Origin: Paraburkholderia sp. Ac-20340
GTDB lineage: Bacteria > Pseudomonadota > Gammaproteobacteria > Burkholderiales > Burkholderiaceae
Length of the DNA stretch: 64,000 nt
Reading direction: 5' to 3'
NCBI RefSeq assembly: GCF_017104965.1
Contig: NZ_JAAGPR010000001.1
Location: 558,001-622,000, forward strand
Shown here: positions 45,566 through 53,843 of the stretch, piece after piece
Numbering within the stretch: position 1 is the first letter of the stretch
How the letters are laid out: each line of letters starts with the position of its first letter
The notes under the pieces: generated by a model
What the model saw: the letters and a program-made list of their open reading frames with translations, nothing else
Told to the model about the DNA's origin: nothing
The model's database searches: none
Translations under genes and position numbers: made by a program

Positions 45566-45598
45566 ACCAGGCGTGAGCCGCGGCGTATTGCGCGTTGC

Positions 45599-46318
45599 TC
45601 ACTTTCCTTCGAGCACGGCGGGATCGATATAAGCGGGCACCGGCAGTGAAAGCGTCGCTTTCAGCGTGCGGCTGCCCTCGTCCGCCAGCACTTCGCTTTC
45701 ATTCGCTTCGAGCGCATCGAATGCCTGCCTGACGACATCGACGGGACTGGCCTTGGGAACGTCGAAGTCTTTCGTGAGATCGGTATCCACAAAGCCGACA
45801 TGCAGCCCCACCACGCCGATGTTGCGCGTCTTGAGCTGGGCGCGAAGCGTGTTGGTGAAACTCCAGGCGGCGGCTTTGGATGCGGCGTACGGTGCGAGCA
45901 TCGGCACCGTGCGCCACGTTACGTCGGACAGCACGTTGACGATGCCGCCGCGTCCGTCGCCGGGCAGCGCGGGCTCGAATGCGCGCGTCACGCGCATCAC
46001 GCCGTAGTAGTTCGTTTCGAACACGCGGCGCGCGTGCGCTTCGGCTTCGTGCGCCAGCGGCGAGCCGGTCACTTCGGCAATGCCCGCGTTATTGACCAGC
46101 ACCGTGACATCCGGCGCTGCTTTTGCGGCGGCTTCGACCGAAGCCGCATCGGTGACGTCGAGCGCAATCGGCACGATGCCTGGCTCGTTGAAGCCGGCCG
46201 GATTGCGCACGCCCGCGTAGACCTTCGCCGCACCGCGCGCCAGCGCTTCGCGCGCGAAAGCCAGACCCAGACCACGGCTTGCGCCAGTGACGAATACAAC
46301 GGAATTTGCGATTTTCAT
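45599..46318 (-). CDS. short-chain dehydrogenase/reductase
   Basis: A 239-residue SDR of the 'classical' type: cofactor site VTGASRGLGLAFAREAL at the N-terminus, NNAGIAEVTG, then the catalytic YAASKAA block near residue 150. The ATG giving MKIANS has AAGGTG seven bases upstream; a GTG three codons earlier is a possible alternative. It is the last gene of a minus-strand set with an NmrA-like protein gene (about 30 bases upstream) and a TetR regulator further upstream. Substrate unknown. It is convergent with the AraC gene. Confidence 0.88.
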   Translation of the reverse strand: MKIANSVVFVTGASRGLGLAFAREALARGAAKVYAGVRNPAGFNEPGIVPIALDVTDAASVEAAAKAAPDVTVLVNNAGIAEVTGSPLAHEAEAHARRVFETNYYGVMRVTRAFEPALPGDGRGGIVNVLSDVTWRTVPMLAPYAASKAAAWSFTNTLRAQLKTRNIGVVGLHVGFVDTDLTKDFDVPKASPVDVVRQAFDALEANESEVLADEGSRTLKATLSLPVPAYIDPAVLEGK

Positions 46319-46350
46319 GTTAATCACCTTGATAAGGATGCCGTAATGAA

Positions 46351-47232
46351 TCAGGACTGAAAAAGCTGACGATGCGCGCGAACGAATTCGGCCACGGTTT
46401 GCGGCGCCTGGCCGGTCACGCGTTCGATCACCTGGTCGGTGCCCTTGAAGACGCCGTTCTGGTAATCGACGGCAACTTCAATAAAGTGCTGGATCGTGAA
46501 TTCAGAAAGGCCATACTGCTGCAGATGCGCGCGATATTGATCGAGCGTGTCCGGGCGATACACAATCTTGCGGTCGATGATCCGGCTGATTTCATCGGCG
46601 ATAGCGTGGTGATCCATCTCGACGGGACCGCACAACTCATATGCCTTGCCGATATGCGCTGCCGGTTGCGTCAGCACGGCGGCAATGAAACGCGCCTGAT
46701 CCTCTGCCGCGATCGGAGCATGACGCCCTTCGCCATACGGCAGCGCAATCCGGCCTTCCTTGACGATGGTGTCGCGCACCCACGGGAAAATCAGCCATTC
46801 GGAAAAGAACGTCGGGCGGATATGAATCGTGGGCACGCCCGACCAGTCGAGCAGGCGCTCCGCAATCCAGTGATCGCGCGCGGCGTGGCTTTTCGCATTC
46901 TCGCGTGCGGAAATCTGCGACATCTCCACCACGACTTCGAGTCCTGCGCGGCGTGCCGCCTCGGCGAAATACGCGGTGCCCTGAATAAAGCCCGGCGACA
47001 CCGGATAGCAAAGGTACGCGCCCGTTACGCCCGATGTCGCGCGAATCAGGTCGTCGTGATTGAGCAGATCGCCCACTACGACTTCGGCGCCCGCTGCGCG
47101 CAGCGCTGCGCTACGCGCGTCTTCCTGGCGCACCATCGCGCGTACTGCGTGCCCGGCTTCGAGCAGGATATTGACGATATGCACGCCGGTTTTGCCCGTG
47201 GCGCCAGTGATGAGGTATTTGCGTTGTTGCAT
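46351..47232 (-). CDS. NmrA-like NAD(P)-binding protein
   Basis: A 293-residue atypical SDR of the NmrA/HSCARG group: glycine motif YLITGATGKTGVHIVNILLE, then AGAEVVVGDLLNHDDLIRA, and LEVVVEMSQISARE in place of the active-site region. Such proteins bind NAD(P)(H) and serve as redox sensors or as quinone/aldehyde reductases; the catalytic Tyr-x3-Lys is not visible. It lies between a TetR regulator and an SDR on one strand. A 14-base palindrome 46 bases upstream (47278-47291) may be a binding site. Function within the set is unknown. Confidence 0.82.
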   Translation of the reverse strand: MQQRKYLITGATGKTGVHIVNILLEAGHAVRAMVRQEDARSAALRAAGAEVVVGDLLNHDDLIRATSGVTGAYLCYPVSPGFIQGTAYFAEAARRAGLEVVVEMSQISARENAKSHAARDHWIAERLLDWSGVPTIHIRPTFFSEWLIFPWVRDTIVKEGRIALPYGEGRHAPIAAEDQARFIAAVLTQPAAHIGKAYELCGPVEMDHHAIADEISRIIDRKIVYRPDTLDQYRAHLQQYGLSEFTIQHFIEVAVDYQNGVFKGTDQVIERVTGQAPQTVAEFVRAHRQLFQS

Positions 47233-47277
47233 GACGGTTCTCCGTTACATGAGTTCAGAGGGACTGCATTTCTAATC

Positions 47278-47291
47278 TGTGCATATGCACA
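47278..47291. promoter_or_regulatory. 14 bp perfect palindrome upstream of the NmrA-like gene
   Basis: TGTGCATATGCACA is a perfect palindrome 46 bases before the NmrA-like gene and 40 bases after the TetR stop codon. The position suits an operator controlling the NmrA-SDR pair. It differs from the palindrome next to the TetR start, so a different regulator may own it. Confidence 0.55.
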
Positions 47292-47330
47292 TTTTGGAGC
47301 GAGTAAAGCGGCATCCGTAGATGCTTATTA

Positions 47331-47930
47331 TTAGATTGGTTCGATTGGTTCGATCGGTGCGATCGCTTCGATCTGCTGCCGGACATCGCTCAACAGCGCG
47401 TCCGACGCTTCGGGATCGTTCAGGATGCGCGCGACGGTCAGCGCACCGATCATCGCCGAGAGTGCGAAAACGGCCTGCGAGCGGTTCGCCTTTTCCTGCG
47501 GATCGCCGGTGCGCGAGGCCAGCAGGGTCACGAGCGCCTCGACGCTACGCGATGCCGCGGCACGTGTGCCTTCGTCGCCGCGAGCGAGTTCGCTGCCCAT
47601 GCCGGCAAGCGGGCATCCCGCGCCCGGCGCATCGCGATGCGCGCTGGAAAGGTAAGCGTCCACCACGGCGCGCAGTCCTTCTGCCCCCACGCTCGCCCCG
47701 GCGGCATTTTCCAGCGATTCGAGAATGCTGACCGTGCCGGCTTCGCAGGCCTCGGCCACCAGTTGATCTTTCGACTCGAAGTGCCGATAAAAACCGCCGT
47801 GCGAAAGCCCGGCTGCGGCCATCACATCGGCGAGGCCCGTGGCGTGGATGCCGTTGGCGCGAAACGCTTCAGCCGCGACTTCCACGATGCGGCGACGCGT
47901 TTCGGCGGTTTCGGCTTTCGACTTTCTCAT
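47331..47930 (-). CDS. TetR-family transcriptional regulator
   Basis: A 199-residue TetR repressor: helix-turn-helix in RRRIVEVAAEAFRANGIHA to ADVMAAAGLSHGGFYRHFES, followed by a ligand domain with AGCPLAGMGSELARG, typical of the YcdC/'TetR_C_16' side groups. The C-terminus ends in repeated Glu-Pro-Ile units encoded by four imperfect 9-base repeats (47334-47369). It is upstream of the NmrA-like and SDR genes on the same strand, 98 bases away, and a perfect inverted repeat lies 29 bases before its start. It probably represses itself and perhaps the pair downstream. Confidence 0.9.
   Translation of the reverse strand: MRKSKAETAETRRRIVEVAAEAFRANGIHATGLADVMAAAGLSHGGFYRHFESKDQLVAEACEAGTVSILESLENAAGASVGAEGLRAVVDAYLSSAHRDAPGAGCPLAGMGSELARGDEGTRAAASRSVEALVTLLASRTGDPQEKANRSQAVFALSAMIGALTVARILNDPEASDALLSDVRQQIEAIAPIEPIEPI
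47334..47369 (-). repeat. four imperfect 9 bp tandem repeats at the TetR 3' end
   Basis: GATTGGTTC occurs twice in a row and is followed by GATCGGTGC and GATCGCTTC. In the minus-strand frame they code for the Ala/Glu-Pro-Ile tail of the TetR protein. Short in-frame repeats like this can vary in copy number by slippage. Confidence 0.75.
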
Positions 47931-47958
47931 GGCGGCGGCTGCTTCCAGATTTGACGTT

Positions 47959-47984
47959 AATTAGATGGTAGTCATCATCTAATT
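47959..47984. promoter_or_regulatory. TetR operator candidate
   Basis: AATTAGATG and CATCTAATT form a perfect 9-base inverted repeat with an 8-base spacer, 29 bases upstream of the TetR start codon. Spacing and position fit a self-regulated TetR operator; the tracts are AT-rich and also suit a promoter. Confidence 0.7.
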
Positions 47985-48088
47985 GGAAAGCAAGGCTGCC
48001 CTGTGAGATTTTTTACGGGGTCGGACGCCACCTGAAACGCCGTCGAGCCAAGAAGACGAGGAGTTCCACCCCCCCCAAGTTCATGCTT

Positions 48089-48400
48089 TCACTGGCGCTC
48101 ACCCGGTTGGCATTCCGTGGTGAACCAGTAATCGACGATGCGCTGCGCTTCCTGCAGATCGTCGGGATAGTACGGGTCGTCGTTCCACGGCGAAGGGTTG
48201 TAGCCCGCTTTCCTGAGCGCGGCCAGTTCGCTTTGATGTTCGGCCATCGTGGGCGGCGCGTTGGTCCTGAGCGCCGCCAGATCGCGGCACTCGGTCGGGC
48301 TCAGATGCGGACCGTTCTGCGGCACGCCATAGGCGGCACACCCAGCCAGCAACAGCGCCAACGCAGCAAGCGCCAGGCAACGTAGCGGGAAGTTTTCCAT
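48089..48400 (-). CDS. DUF4148-like small lipoprotein
   Basis: A 103-residue protein with a lipoprotein signal (MENFPLRCLALAALALLLAG, then Cys21 in the lipobox LAGC). The mature part contains SELAALRKAGYNPSPWND, then YYPDDLQEAQRIV, the pattern of DUF4148 proteins (ELxxLxxAGYNP...YPxDLQxA), which are common and often abundant exported proteins in Burkholderia-group bacteria with unknown role. GGAG lies seven bases before the ATG; a longer reading to 48430 has no signal at its start. It stands alone with long intergenic regions on both sides. Confidence 0.78.
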   Translation of the reverse strand: MENFPLRCLALAALALLLAGCAAYGVPQNGPHLSPTECRDLAALRTNAPPTMAEHQSELAALRKAGYNPSPWNDDPYYPDDLQEAQRIVDYWFTTECQPGERQ

Positions 48401-49058
48401 AGCGCATCTCCACATTCCGATGAGAACCACAGAGACTGGGCGATGCCGCCACCCGCGTCTCGACGCGCCTATTTTGCCCGATGCGGGTTAGCGGGAATGG
48501 CAACTGGCCGGGCAAGCTTCGGGGCAAACCCCGGAACAGATTCCGCACCAGCAAGCACACGGCTACCACAGCCGGCGAATGTCACCGTGATGCTGACATC
48601 GATTTTCGAAATATGATTTTTCGAAAATACGCATTCCTTATTCAATTATCGAAAAAGTAAATTACTGAAATTGGCCAATCACGCCAATCCAATTCGATTG
48701 AATGCCTGCAGCATATCCGTCAACCGCAACCCTAACTATCTACCTGGATAGGAAGCCCTTTTATCGCCCTGCCAGGCACTGCGAATCGCCTATATTTTCC
48801 TCAGAACAAAAGACAGAGAACCGGCCCTGAAAACCACGAATTTTCACGGCGCGCGAGCCCATTCAAAGCACGCAAAAAACTCCCACGATCATCGCTTTCG
48901 AAGCGTCCAATGCATTGCCGATAACGCAACGCAGGCGCCATCACGTGTGCTTTTTTCCAGATTCCAGTCATAGCGGGCGCGAACCGCCGCGCGCCTGCAG
49001 AAGTCGTGAAATACCGGCGGCAGCCCGAGGCACCTTACTTTATTAAGGATAGCGAATC
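48401..49058. other. 658 bp intergenic region, AT-rich, no gene seen
   Basis: Between a DUF4148-like gene and a small unknown gene, pointing away from each other. It carries a perfect 10-base inverted repeat ATTTTCGAAA with a 7-base loop (48602-48628) and several A/T tracts, in contrast to the surroundings. No protein frame with recognisable sequence and no tRNA-like structure could be found. Both flanking genes may be driven from here. Confidence 0.5.
48602..48628. repeat. 10 bp inverted repeat in the long intergenic region
   Basis: ATTTTCGAAA and TTTCGAAAAT are separated by TATGATT, giving a perfect AT-rich inverted repeat. It is not followed by a T-run and is over 200 bases from the nearest gene, so it could be a regulator site rather than a terminator. 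Confidence 0.6.
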
Positions 49059-49382
49059 ATGGCTTACAAGAAGCTCATCAACCAAAGCGGCCTGTCACTT
49101 TCAATCGAACTCGTTTCCCGTCTGGGATCGGAACCCAATCAAGCCGGTCCGATCGTGACGGTTACGTTGCCGCCGGGGGGACGGCAAACGGTGGAATACG
49201 GCAATTCGCAGAATCCGTTCCTTAACGGCCTCGTCGTTTCTTCGGGTTCGGACGGCGCGTTTTCCAATGGCTCGCAGGTCGTGACGACGCGCGGCAGTTC
49301 GTGGGACAACGTGCTGAACACCAACGACACGCTGACGTTCAGCGGCGCCGGCGGCCTGAACGTGATCGGCTCGAATACCTGA
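49059..49382 (+). CDS. small protein of unknown function
   Basis: A 107-residue protein rich in Asn, Ser, Gly and Thr, with no signal peptide, cysteine or membrane segment. It starts MAYKKLINQSGLSLSIELVS and looks like a small all-beta protein (PGGRQTVEYGNSQNPFLNG, then NTNDTLTFSGAGG). I believe related small proteins occur in Burkholderia-group genomes, but I cannot name a family. AAGGA lies eight bases before the ATG. It has a very long upstream region and is followed by a hairpin, so it is probably a single-gene transcript; that layout fits a condition-specific, possibly abundant, product. Function unknown. Confidence 0.7.
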   Translation: MAYKKLINQSGLSLSIELVSRLGSEPNQAGPIVTVTLPPGGRQTVEYGNSQNPFLNGLVVSSGSDGAFSNGSQVVTTRGSSWDNVLNTNDTLTFSGAGGLNVIGSNT

Positions 49383-49428
49383 TCCGCGCTACGCAACGCA
49401 ATTCCACCGGTTCCACCCAGTTCCACCG

Positions 49429-49470
49429 AACCGCTCGCTGGCCGGTCCGCGCCAAAGCCAGCGAGCGGTT
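49429..49470. terminator. hairpin downstream of the small unknown gene
   Basis: AACCGCTCGCTGGC and its complement form a perfect 14-base stem with a 14-base loop, starting 47 bases after the stop codon. No T-run follows, so it may be a rho-dependent or partial terminator. Confidence 0.6.
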
Positions 49471-49743
49471 GCCGAAGCGGCCCGAAAACCGCGCACGCGC
49501 CCCGCAGACGGGGCCAGAACACCCCTTCCCGCTCATGCCTTCGGGCATCCCGCCAGTTTTCCGCACAAAAACCATTACCGTCGCTACATCCATGATTTTG
49601 AAGGCTTTTTTAACTCTTATATAAGACATAAGACATTTGACGCGAGCGCTCAATCCCGTTAAAATCGCGGTCAAAGCAGTGCCTGGCACAGCCTCGGAGT
49701 GCCGAAGAGCCTTCCCCTGAAACGCAATATCAGCAGGTCCCCC

Positions 49744-52329
49744 ATGCTTGAAAATTACCGTGCTCATGTAGCCCAGCGCGCCGCGCTCGGCATTCCCCCT
49801 CTGCCGCTGACGGCCCAACAGACCGCCGAGCTGGTTGAACTGCTGACCAACCCGCCCGCAGGCGAAGAGCAGACCCTCGTCGATCTGATCACCAACCGCG
49901 TGCCGGCTGGCGTGGACGAAGCGGCTCGCGTGAAGGCTGGCTTCCTGGCGGCTGTGGCCAAGGGCGAAACCGCCTGCGCGCTGATCTCGCGTGCCCGCGC
50001 GACCGAACTCCTCGGCACCATGCTGGGCGGCTACAACATCGCCCCGCTGATCGAGCTGCTGTCCGACGCCGAAGTCGGCACGGTTGCAGCCGACGCGCTG
50101 AAGAAAACCCTGCTGATGTTCGACCAGTTCCATGACGTCAAGGAACTCGCGGATAAAGGCAACGCAAACGCCAAGGCCGTGCTGCAAAGCTGGGCCGACG
50201 CAGAATGGTTCACGAGCCGTCCGGAAGTGCCGGAAAGCCTGACCATCACCGTCTTCAAGGTCACCGGCGAAACCAACACCGACGACCTGTCGCCCGCTCC
50301 TGACGCCACCACGCGCCCGGACATCCCGATGCACGCGCTGGCGATGCTCAAGAACGCGCGTCCTGGCATCACGCCGGAAGAAGACGGCAAGCGCGGCCCG
50401 ATCAAGTTCATCGAATCGCTGAAGGAAAAGGGTCACCTGGTCGCTTATGTGGGCGACGTGGTCGGCACGGGTTCCTCGCGTAAGTCGGCAACCAACTCGG
50501 TGCTGTGGTTCACGGGCGAAGACATCCCCTTCATCCCGAACAAGCGCTTCGGCGGCGTGTGCCTGGGCGGCAAGATCGCTCCGATCTTCTACAACACGAT
50601 GGAAGACGCCGGCGCACTGCCGATCGAACTCGACGTGTCGCAGATGGACATGGGCGACGTGGTCGAACTGCGTCCGTACGAAGGCAAGGCCTTCAAGAAC
50701 GGCGAAGTCATCTCCACGTTCCAGGTCAAGTCCGACGTGCTGTTCGACGAAGTGCGCGCCGGCGGCCGCATTCCGCTGATCATCGGCCGTGGTCTGACCG
50801 CCAAGGCGCGTGAAGCGCTGGGCCTCGCACCGTCGACGCTGTTCCGCCTGCCGCAACAGCCGGCCAACAGCGGCAAGGGTTTCTCGCTCGCACAGAAGAT
50901 GGTCGGCCGCGCATGCGGTCTGCCGGAAGGCCAGGGCGTGCGCCCGGGCACGTACTGCGAACCGAAGATGACCTCGGTTGGCTCGCAGGACACCACGGGC
51001 CCGATGACCCGCGACGAACTGAAGGACCTGGCCTGCCTGGGCTTCTCGGCCGACCTCGTCATGCAGTCGTTCTGCCACACGGCAGCGTATCCGAAGCCGG
51101 TCGACGTCAAGACGCACCAGACGCTGCCGAACTTCATCAGCACGCGCGGCGGTATCGCGCTGCGTCCGGGCGACGGCGTGATCCACTCGTGGCTGAACCG
51201 CATGCTGCTGCCCGACACCGTCGGCACCGGCGGCGACTCGCACACGCGTTTCCCGATCGGCATCAGCTTCCCGGCAGGTTCGGGTCTGGTCGCCTTCGCG
51301 GCTGCTACCGGCACGATGCCGCTGGACATGCCGGAATCGGTGCTCGTGCGCTTCAAGGGCAAGATGCAGCCGGGCGTCACGCTGCGTGACCTCGTCAATG
51401 CCATCCCGCTGTGGGCCATCAAGGAAGGCACGCTGACAGTCGCCAAGCAAGGCAAGAAGAACATCTTCTCGGGCCGCATTCTGGAAATCGAAGGTCTGCC
51501 CGATCTGAAGGTCGAACAGGCATTCGAACTGTCGGATGCATCGGCAGAGCGTTCGGCAGCCGGTTGCACGGTGCACCTGAACAAGGAACCGATCATCGAA
51601 TACCTCAACAGCAACATCACGCTGCTGAAGTGGATGATCGCGCAAGGCTACCAGGACCCGCGCAGCCTCGAGCGTCGTATCAAGGCGATGGAAGCGTGGC
51701 TGGCCGACCCGCAACTGCTCCAGCCGGACGCAGACGCAGAATACGCAGCCGTCATCGAAATCGATCTGGCCGAAGTGCATGAGCCGATCGTCGCCTGCCC
51801 GAACGATCCGGACGACGTGAAGACGCTGTCGGATGTCGCCGGTGCGAAGATCGACGAAGTGTTCATCGGTTCGTGCATGACCAACATCGGTCACTTCCGT
51901 GCGGCTTCGAAGCTGCTCGAAGGCAAGCGCGACATTCCGGTCAAGCTGTGGGTCGCTCCGCCGACCAAGATGGACCAGAAGCAGCTGACCGAAGAAGGCC
52001 ACTATGGCGTGTTCGGCACGGCTGGCGCGCGTACCGAAATGCCGGGCTGCTCGCTGTGCATGGGTAACCAGGCACAAGTGCGCGAAGGCGCAACGGTCAT
52101 GTCCACTTCGACCCGTAACTTCCCGAACCGTCTGGGCAAGAACACGAACGTGTATCTGGGCTCGGCGGAACTGGCAGCGATCTGCTCGCGTCTGGGCAAG
52201 ATCCCGACCAAGGAAGAGTACATGGCCGATATGGGCGTGCTCACCGCGAATGGCGACAAGATCTATCAGTACATGAACTTCGACAAGATCGAAGACTTCA
52301 AGGAAGTCGCCGACACGGTGCAGATCTAA
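49744..52329 (+). CDS. acnB: aconitate hydratase B
   Basis: The 861-residue bifunctional aconitase B, which isomerises citrate and isocitrate through cis-aconitate in the TCA cycle with a [4Fe-4S] cluster. The B-type layout is clear: an N-terminal HEAT-like domain ([20 protein letters not shown]), then the swivel domain ([17 protein letters not shown]), and the catalytic domains with [40 protein letters not shown] and the cluster cysteines in [12 protein letters not shown] and [10 protein letters not shown]. The length is normal. I chose the ATG giving MLENYRAH because it matches other AcnB N-termini; the longer frame adds fifteen unrelated residues. It has its own terminators and stands alone. 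Confidence 0.97.
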   Translation: MLENYRAHVAQRAALGIPPLPLTAQQTAELVELLTNPPAGEEQTLVDLITNRVPAGVDEAARVKAGFLAAVAKGETACALISRARATELLGTMLGGYNIAPLIELLSDAEVGTVAADALKKTLLMFDQFHDVKELADKGNANAKAVLQSWADAEWFTSRPEVPESLTITVFKVTGETNTDDLSPAPDATTRPDIPMHALAMLKNARPGITPEEDGKRGPIKFIESLKEKGHLVAYVGDVVGTGSSRKSATNSVLWFTGEDIPFIPNKRFGGVCLGGKIAPIFYNTMEDAGALPIELDVSQMDMGDVVELRPYEGKAFKNGEVISTFQVKSDVLFDEVRAGGRIPLIIGRGLTAKAREALGLAPSTLFRLPQQPANSGKGFSLAQKMVGRACGLPEGQGVRPGTYCEPKMTSVGSQDTTGPMTRDELKDLACLGFSADLVMQSFCHTAAYPKPVDVKTHQTLPNFISTRGGIALRPGDGVIHSWLNRMLLPDTVGTGGDSHTRFPIGISFPAGSGLVAFAAATGTMPLDMPESVLVRFKGKMQPGVTLRDLVNAIPLWAIKEGTLTVAKQGKKNIFSGRILEIEGLPDLKVEQAFELSDASAERSAAGCTVHLNKEPIIEYLNSNITLLKWMIAQGYQDPRSLERRIKAMEAWLADPQLLQPDADAEYAAVIEIDLAEVHEPIVACPNDPDDVKTLSDVAGAKIDEVFIGSCMTNIGHFRAASKLLEGKRDIPVKLWVAPPTKMDQKQLTEEGHYGVFGTAGARTEMPGCSLCMGNQAQVREGATVMSTSTRNFPNRLGKNTNVYLGSAELAAICSRLGKIPTKEEYMADMGVLTANGDKIYQYMNFDKIEDFKEVADTVQI

Positions 52330-52344
52330 GCGTTGATCGCATCG

Positions 52345-52373
52345 CTACGGTGTGAAGCTGGCACCGTAGTTTT
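52345..52373 (+). terminator. rho-independent terminator of acnB
   Basis: CTACGGTG and CACCGTAG form an 8-base stem with a 9-base loop, followed by four T residues, 15 bases after the acnB stop codon. A stronger hairpin follows. Confidence 0.75.
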
Positions 52374-52393
52374 GCTGATCGTGCAATGCGTAA

Positions 52394-52429
52394 TGGCGCT
52401 GCGGGCTTCATGCCTGCAGCGCCATTTTT
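52394..52429. terminator. second, strong terminator between acnB and the hydroxyquinol operon
   Basis: TGGCGCTGCGGGC pairs with GCCTGCAGCGCCA (13 pairs, one G-T) around a 5-base loop and is followed by TTTTT; on the other strand the stem is followed by ATTA. It lies between the ends of two convergent genes and probably stops readthrough from acnB into the operon, and perhaps also the reverse. Confidence 0.85.
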
Positions 52430-52454
52430 CTATCGGCTCGCGCAAAAGCGCGCG

Positions 52455-53516
52455 TTATTCGCGTGGCGGGTGTCCGGCCCAGGCGCGCTGCAGCAGTTCG
52501 CGCAGCGGTGCCGCTTCAATCGCACGCGGATTCCAGTACGGATTGGACATCGCCACTTCGCACGCGCGGTCCAGATCTTCTTCGCGCAGCCCGATTTCAG
52601 CGAGGCTCGCGGGCACACCCAGTTCACGGCTCAGATCGTAAAGTCCTTGCGCGGCGTTCGTCGTGTCGAGCGCACGGGCGATACGAAGCATCGCGTCTTC
52701 CGCCGCCGTGCTGTTATAGGCCAGTGCGTGAGGCAGCACGATGGCATGCGTTTCGGCGTGCGGCAGGTTGAAGGTGCCGCCCAGCGTATGGCAAAGCTTG
52801 TGATGCAGCGCCATGCCGACGTTACCCAACACCATGCCGCAAAGCCACGCGCCGTACAGGGCATCGCTGCGCGCTTCCATGTTCCGGTGACGCTTGTTGA
52901 TGTCGCGCAGCCCCTTCGCCAGCGAACGGATGCCCTCTTCGGCCATCAAGGCCATCACGGGATTGCCGTCTTTCGCGTACAGCCCTTCCGCAGCGTGCGC
53001 AATGGCATTCAAGCCGCTGACGAACGACAACTGCGCAGGCAACCCCGCCGATAGCTCTGGATCGTAGAGCACGGTTTTCGGCAGCACTTTGGCATCGCGG
53101 CCGGTGCGCTTCAAGCCATCTTCAGTTATGCCAAAGATCGGCGTCATCTCCGATCCGGCATAGGTCGTGGGAATCGCGATAATAGGCAGCGACGACTCCA
53201 GCGCGATCGCCTTGCCAAGGCCAATGGTCGAGCCGCCGCCAATCGCCACTGCGCAATCGGCGCCAGCTTCTTTCGCGAACTCGCGCGCACGGCGCGCATT
53301 TTCGATCGGCACGTGCATCTGTGCGCCATCGAATACGCCTGCGCTTTGCGGGCCAAGCAAAGCGGCCACTGCCTCCGCCTGCTCGCGCTGCTGCGGCGTA
53401 CACAGAACAATCGCGCGGCGCGCGCCCAGCGCCTCGACTTCCTGCTGGACCAGATTCATGCTGCCCGCGCCAAACACCACGCGCGCGGCATGTGTCGTAT
53501 AAGTGAACTCGTACAT
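52455..53516 (-). CDS. maleylacetate reductase
   Basis: A 353-residue iron-alcohol-dehydrogenase-fold enzyme that reduces maleylacetate to 3-oxoadipate with NAD(P)H. It has the NAD-binding AVAIGGGSTIGLGKAIAL (residues ~90-107), PTTYAGSEMTPIFGIT, and the histidine-rich HHKLCHTLGGTFNLPHAETH region (around residue 235-255) that is typical of MacA/TftE rather than of general alcohol dehydrogenases. It is the last gene of the ten-gene minus-strand operon. The hydroxyquinol dioxygenase at the other end makes maleylacetate (3-hydroxymuconate form), its substrate. Uptake genes lie between. Genes for converting 3-oxoadipate to acetyl- and succinyl-CoA are not in the window. Confidence 0.92.
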   Translation of the reverse strand: MYEFTYTTHAARVVFGAGSMNLVQQEVEALGARRAIVLCTPQQREQAEAVAALLGPQSAGVFDGAQMHVPIENARRAREFAKEAGADCAVAIGGGSTIGLGKAIALESSLPIIAIPTTYAGSEMTPIFGITEDGLKRTGRDAKVLPKTVLYDPELSAGLPAQLSFVSGLNAIAHAAEGLYAKDGNPVMALMAEEGIRSLAKGLRDINKRHRNMEARSDALYGAWLCGMVLGNVGMALHHKLCHTLGGTFNLPHAETHAIVLPHALAYNSTAAEDAMLRIARALDTTNAAQGLYDLSRELGVPASLAEIGLREEDLDRACEVAMSNPYWNPRAIEAAPLRELLQRAWAGHPPRE

Positions 53517-53537
53517 AAGCCGTTTCTCCGCGAAGTG

Positions 53538-53834
53538 TCAGACGTAATCGACCTGATGTCGTGCGATGCGGCAGTCGCCGAGCACCTGCTTGACGCGCAT
53601 ATGTTCGGGGTGCGAAGCATAGGCTTCGAGATCTGCGTGACTGGCGAATTCCGTATACAGCACGACGTCGCACGCATAATCGACCTTGCTGACATCCATG
53701 CCGACTTCCAGCTTCGTCAGTCCGGGAATCCTGCCCGCCAGACTTTCGAAAGCCGTTTTCACGAACTGCGCGGTTTCCCTTTTCTGCTCGGGCGTTTCGC
53801 CGCGAACCTTCCACATTACGATGTGCTTGATCAT
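53538..53834 (-). CDS. Dabb-domain protein (stress-responsive A/B barrel)
   Basis: A 98-residue dimeric alpha+beta barrel protein: MIKHIVMWKVRGETPEQKRE, GRIPGLTKLEVGMDVSK, then a final HPEHMRVKQVLGDCRIARHQ. The domain is found in stress-response proteins and in olivetolic acid cyclase of Cannabis, where the fold makes an aromatic ring. Histidines H4, H77 and H93 are candidates for acid-base roles, but no catalytic function is proved for bacterial members. Here it lies between the ABC permease and maleylacetate reductase genes with gaps of about 10-20 bases, so it is made together with ring-forming or ring-opening enzymes. An enzymatic role is inference. Confidence 0.85.
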   Translation of the reverse strand: MIKHIVMWKVRGETPEQKRETAQFVKTAFESLAGRIPGLTKLEVGMDVSKVDYACDVVLYTEFASHADLEAYASHPEHMRVKQVLGDCRIARHQVDYV

Positions 53835-53843
53835 ATCGGCGCC

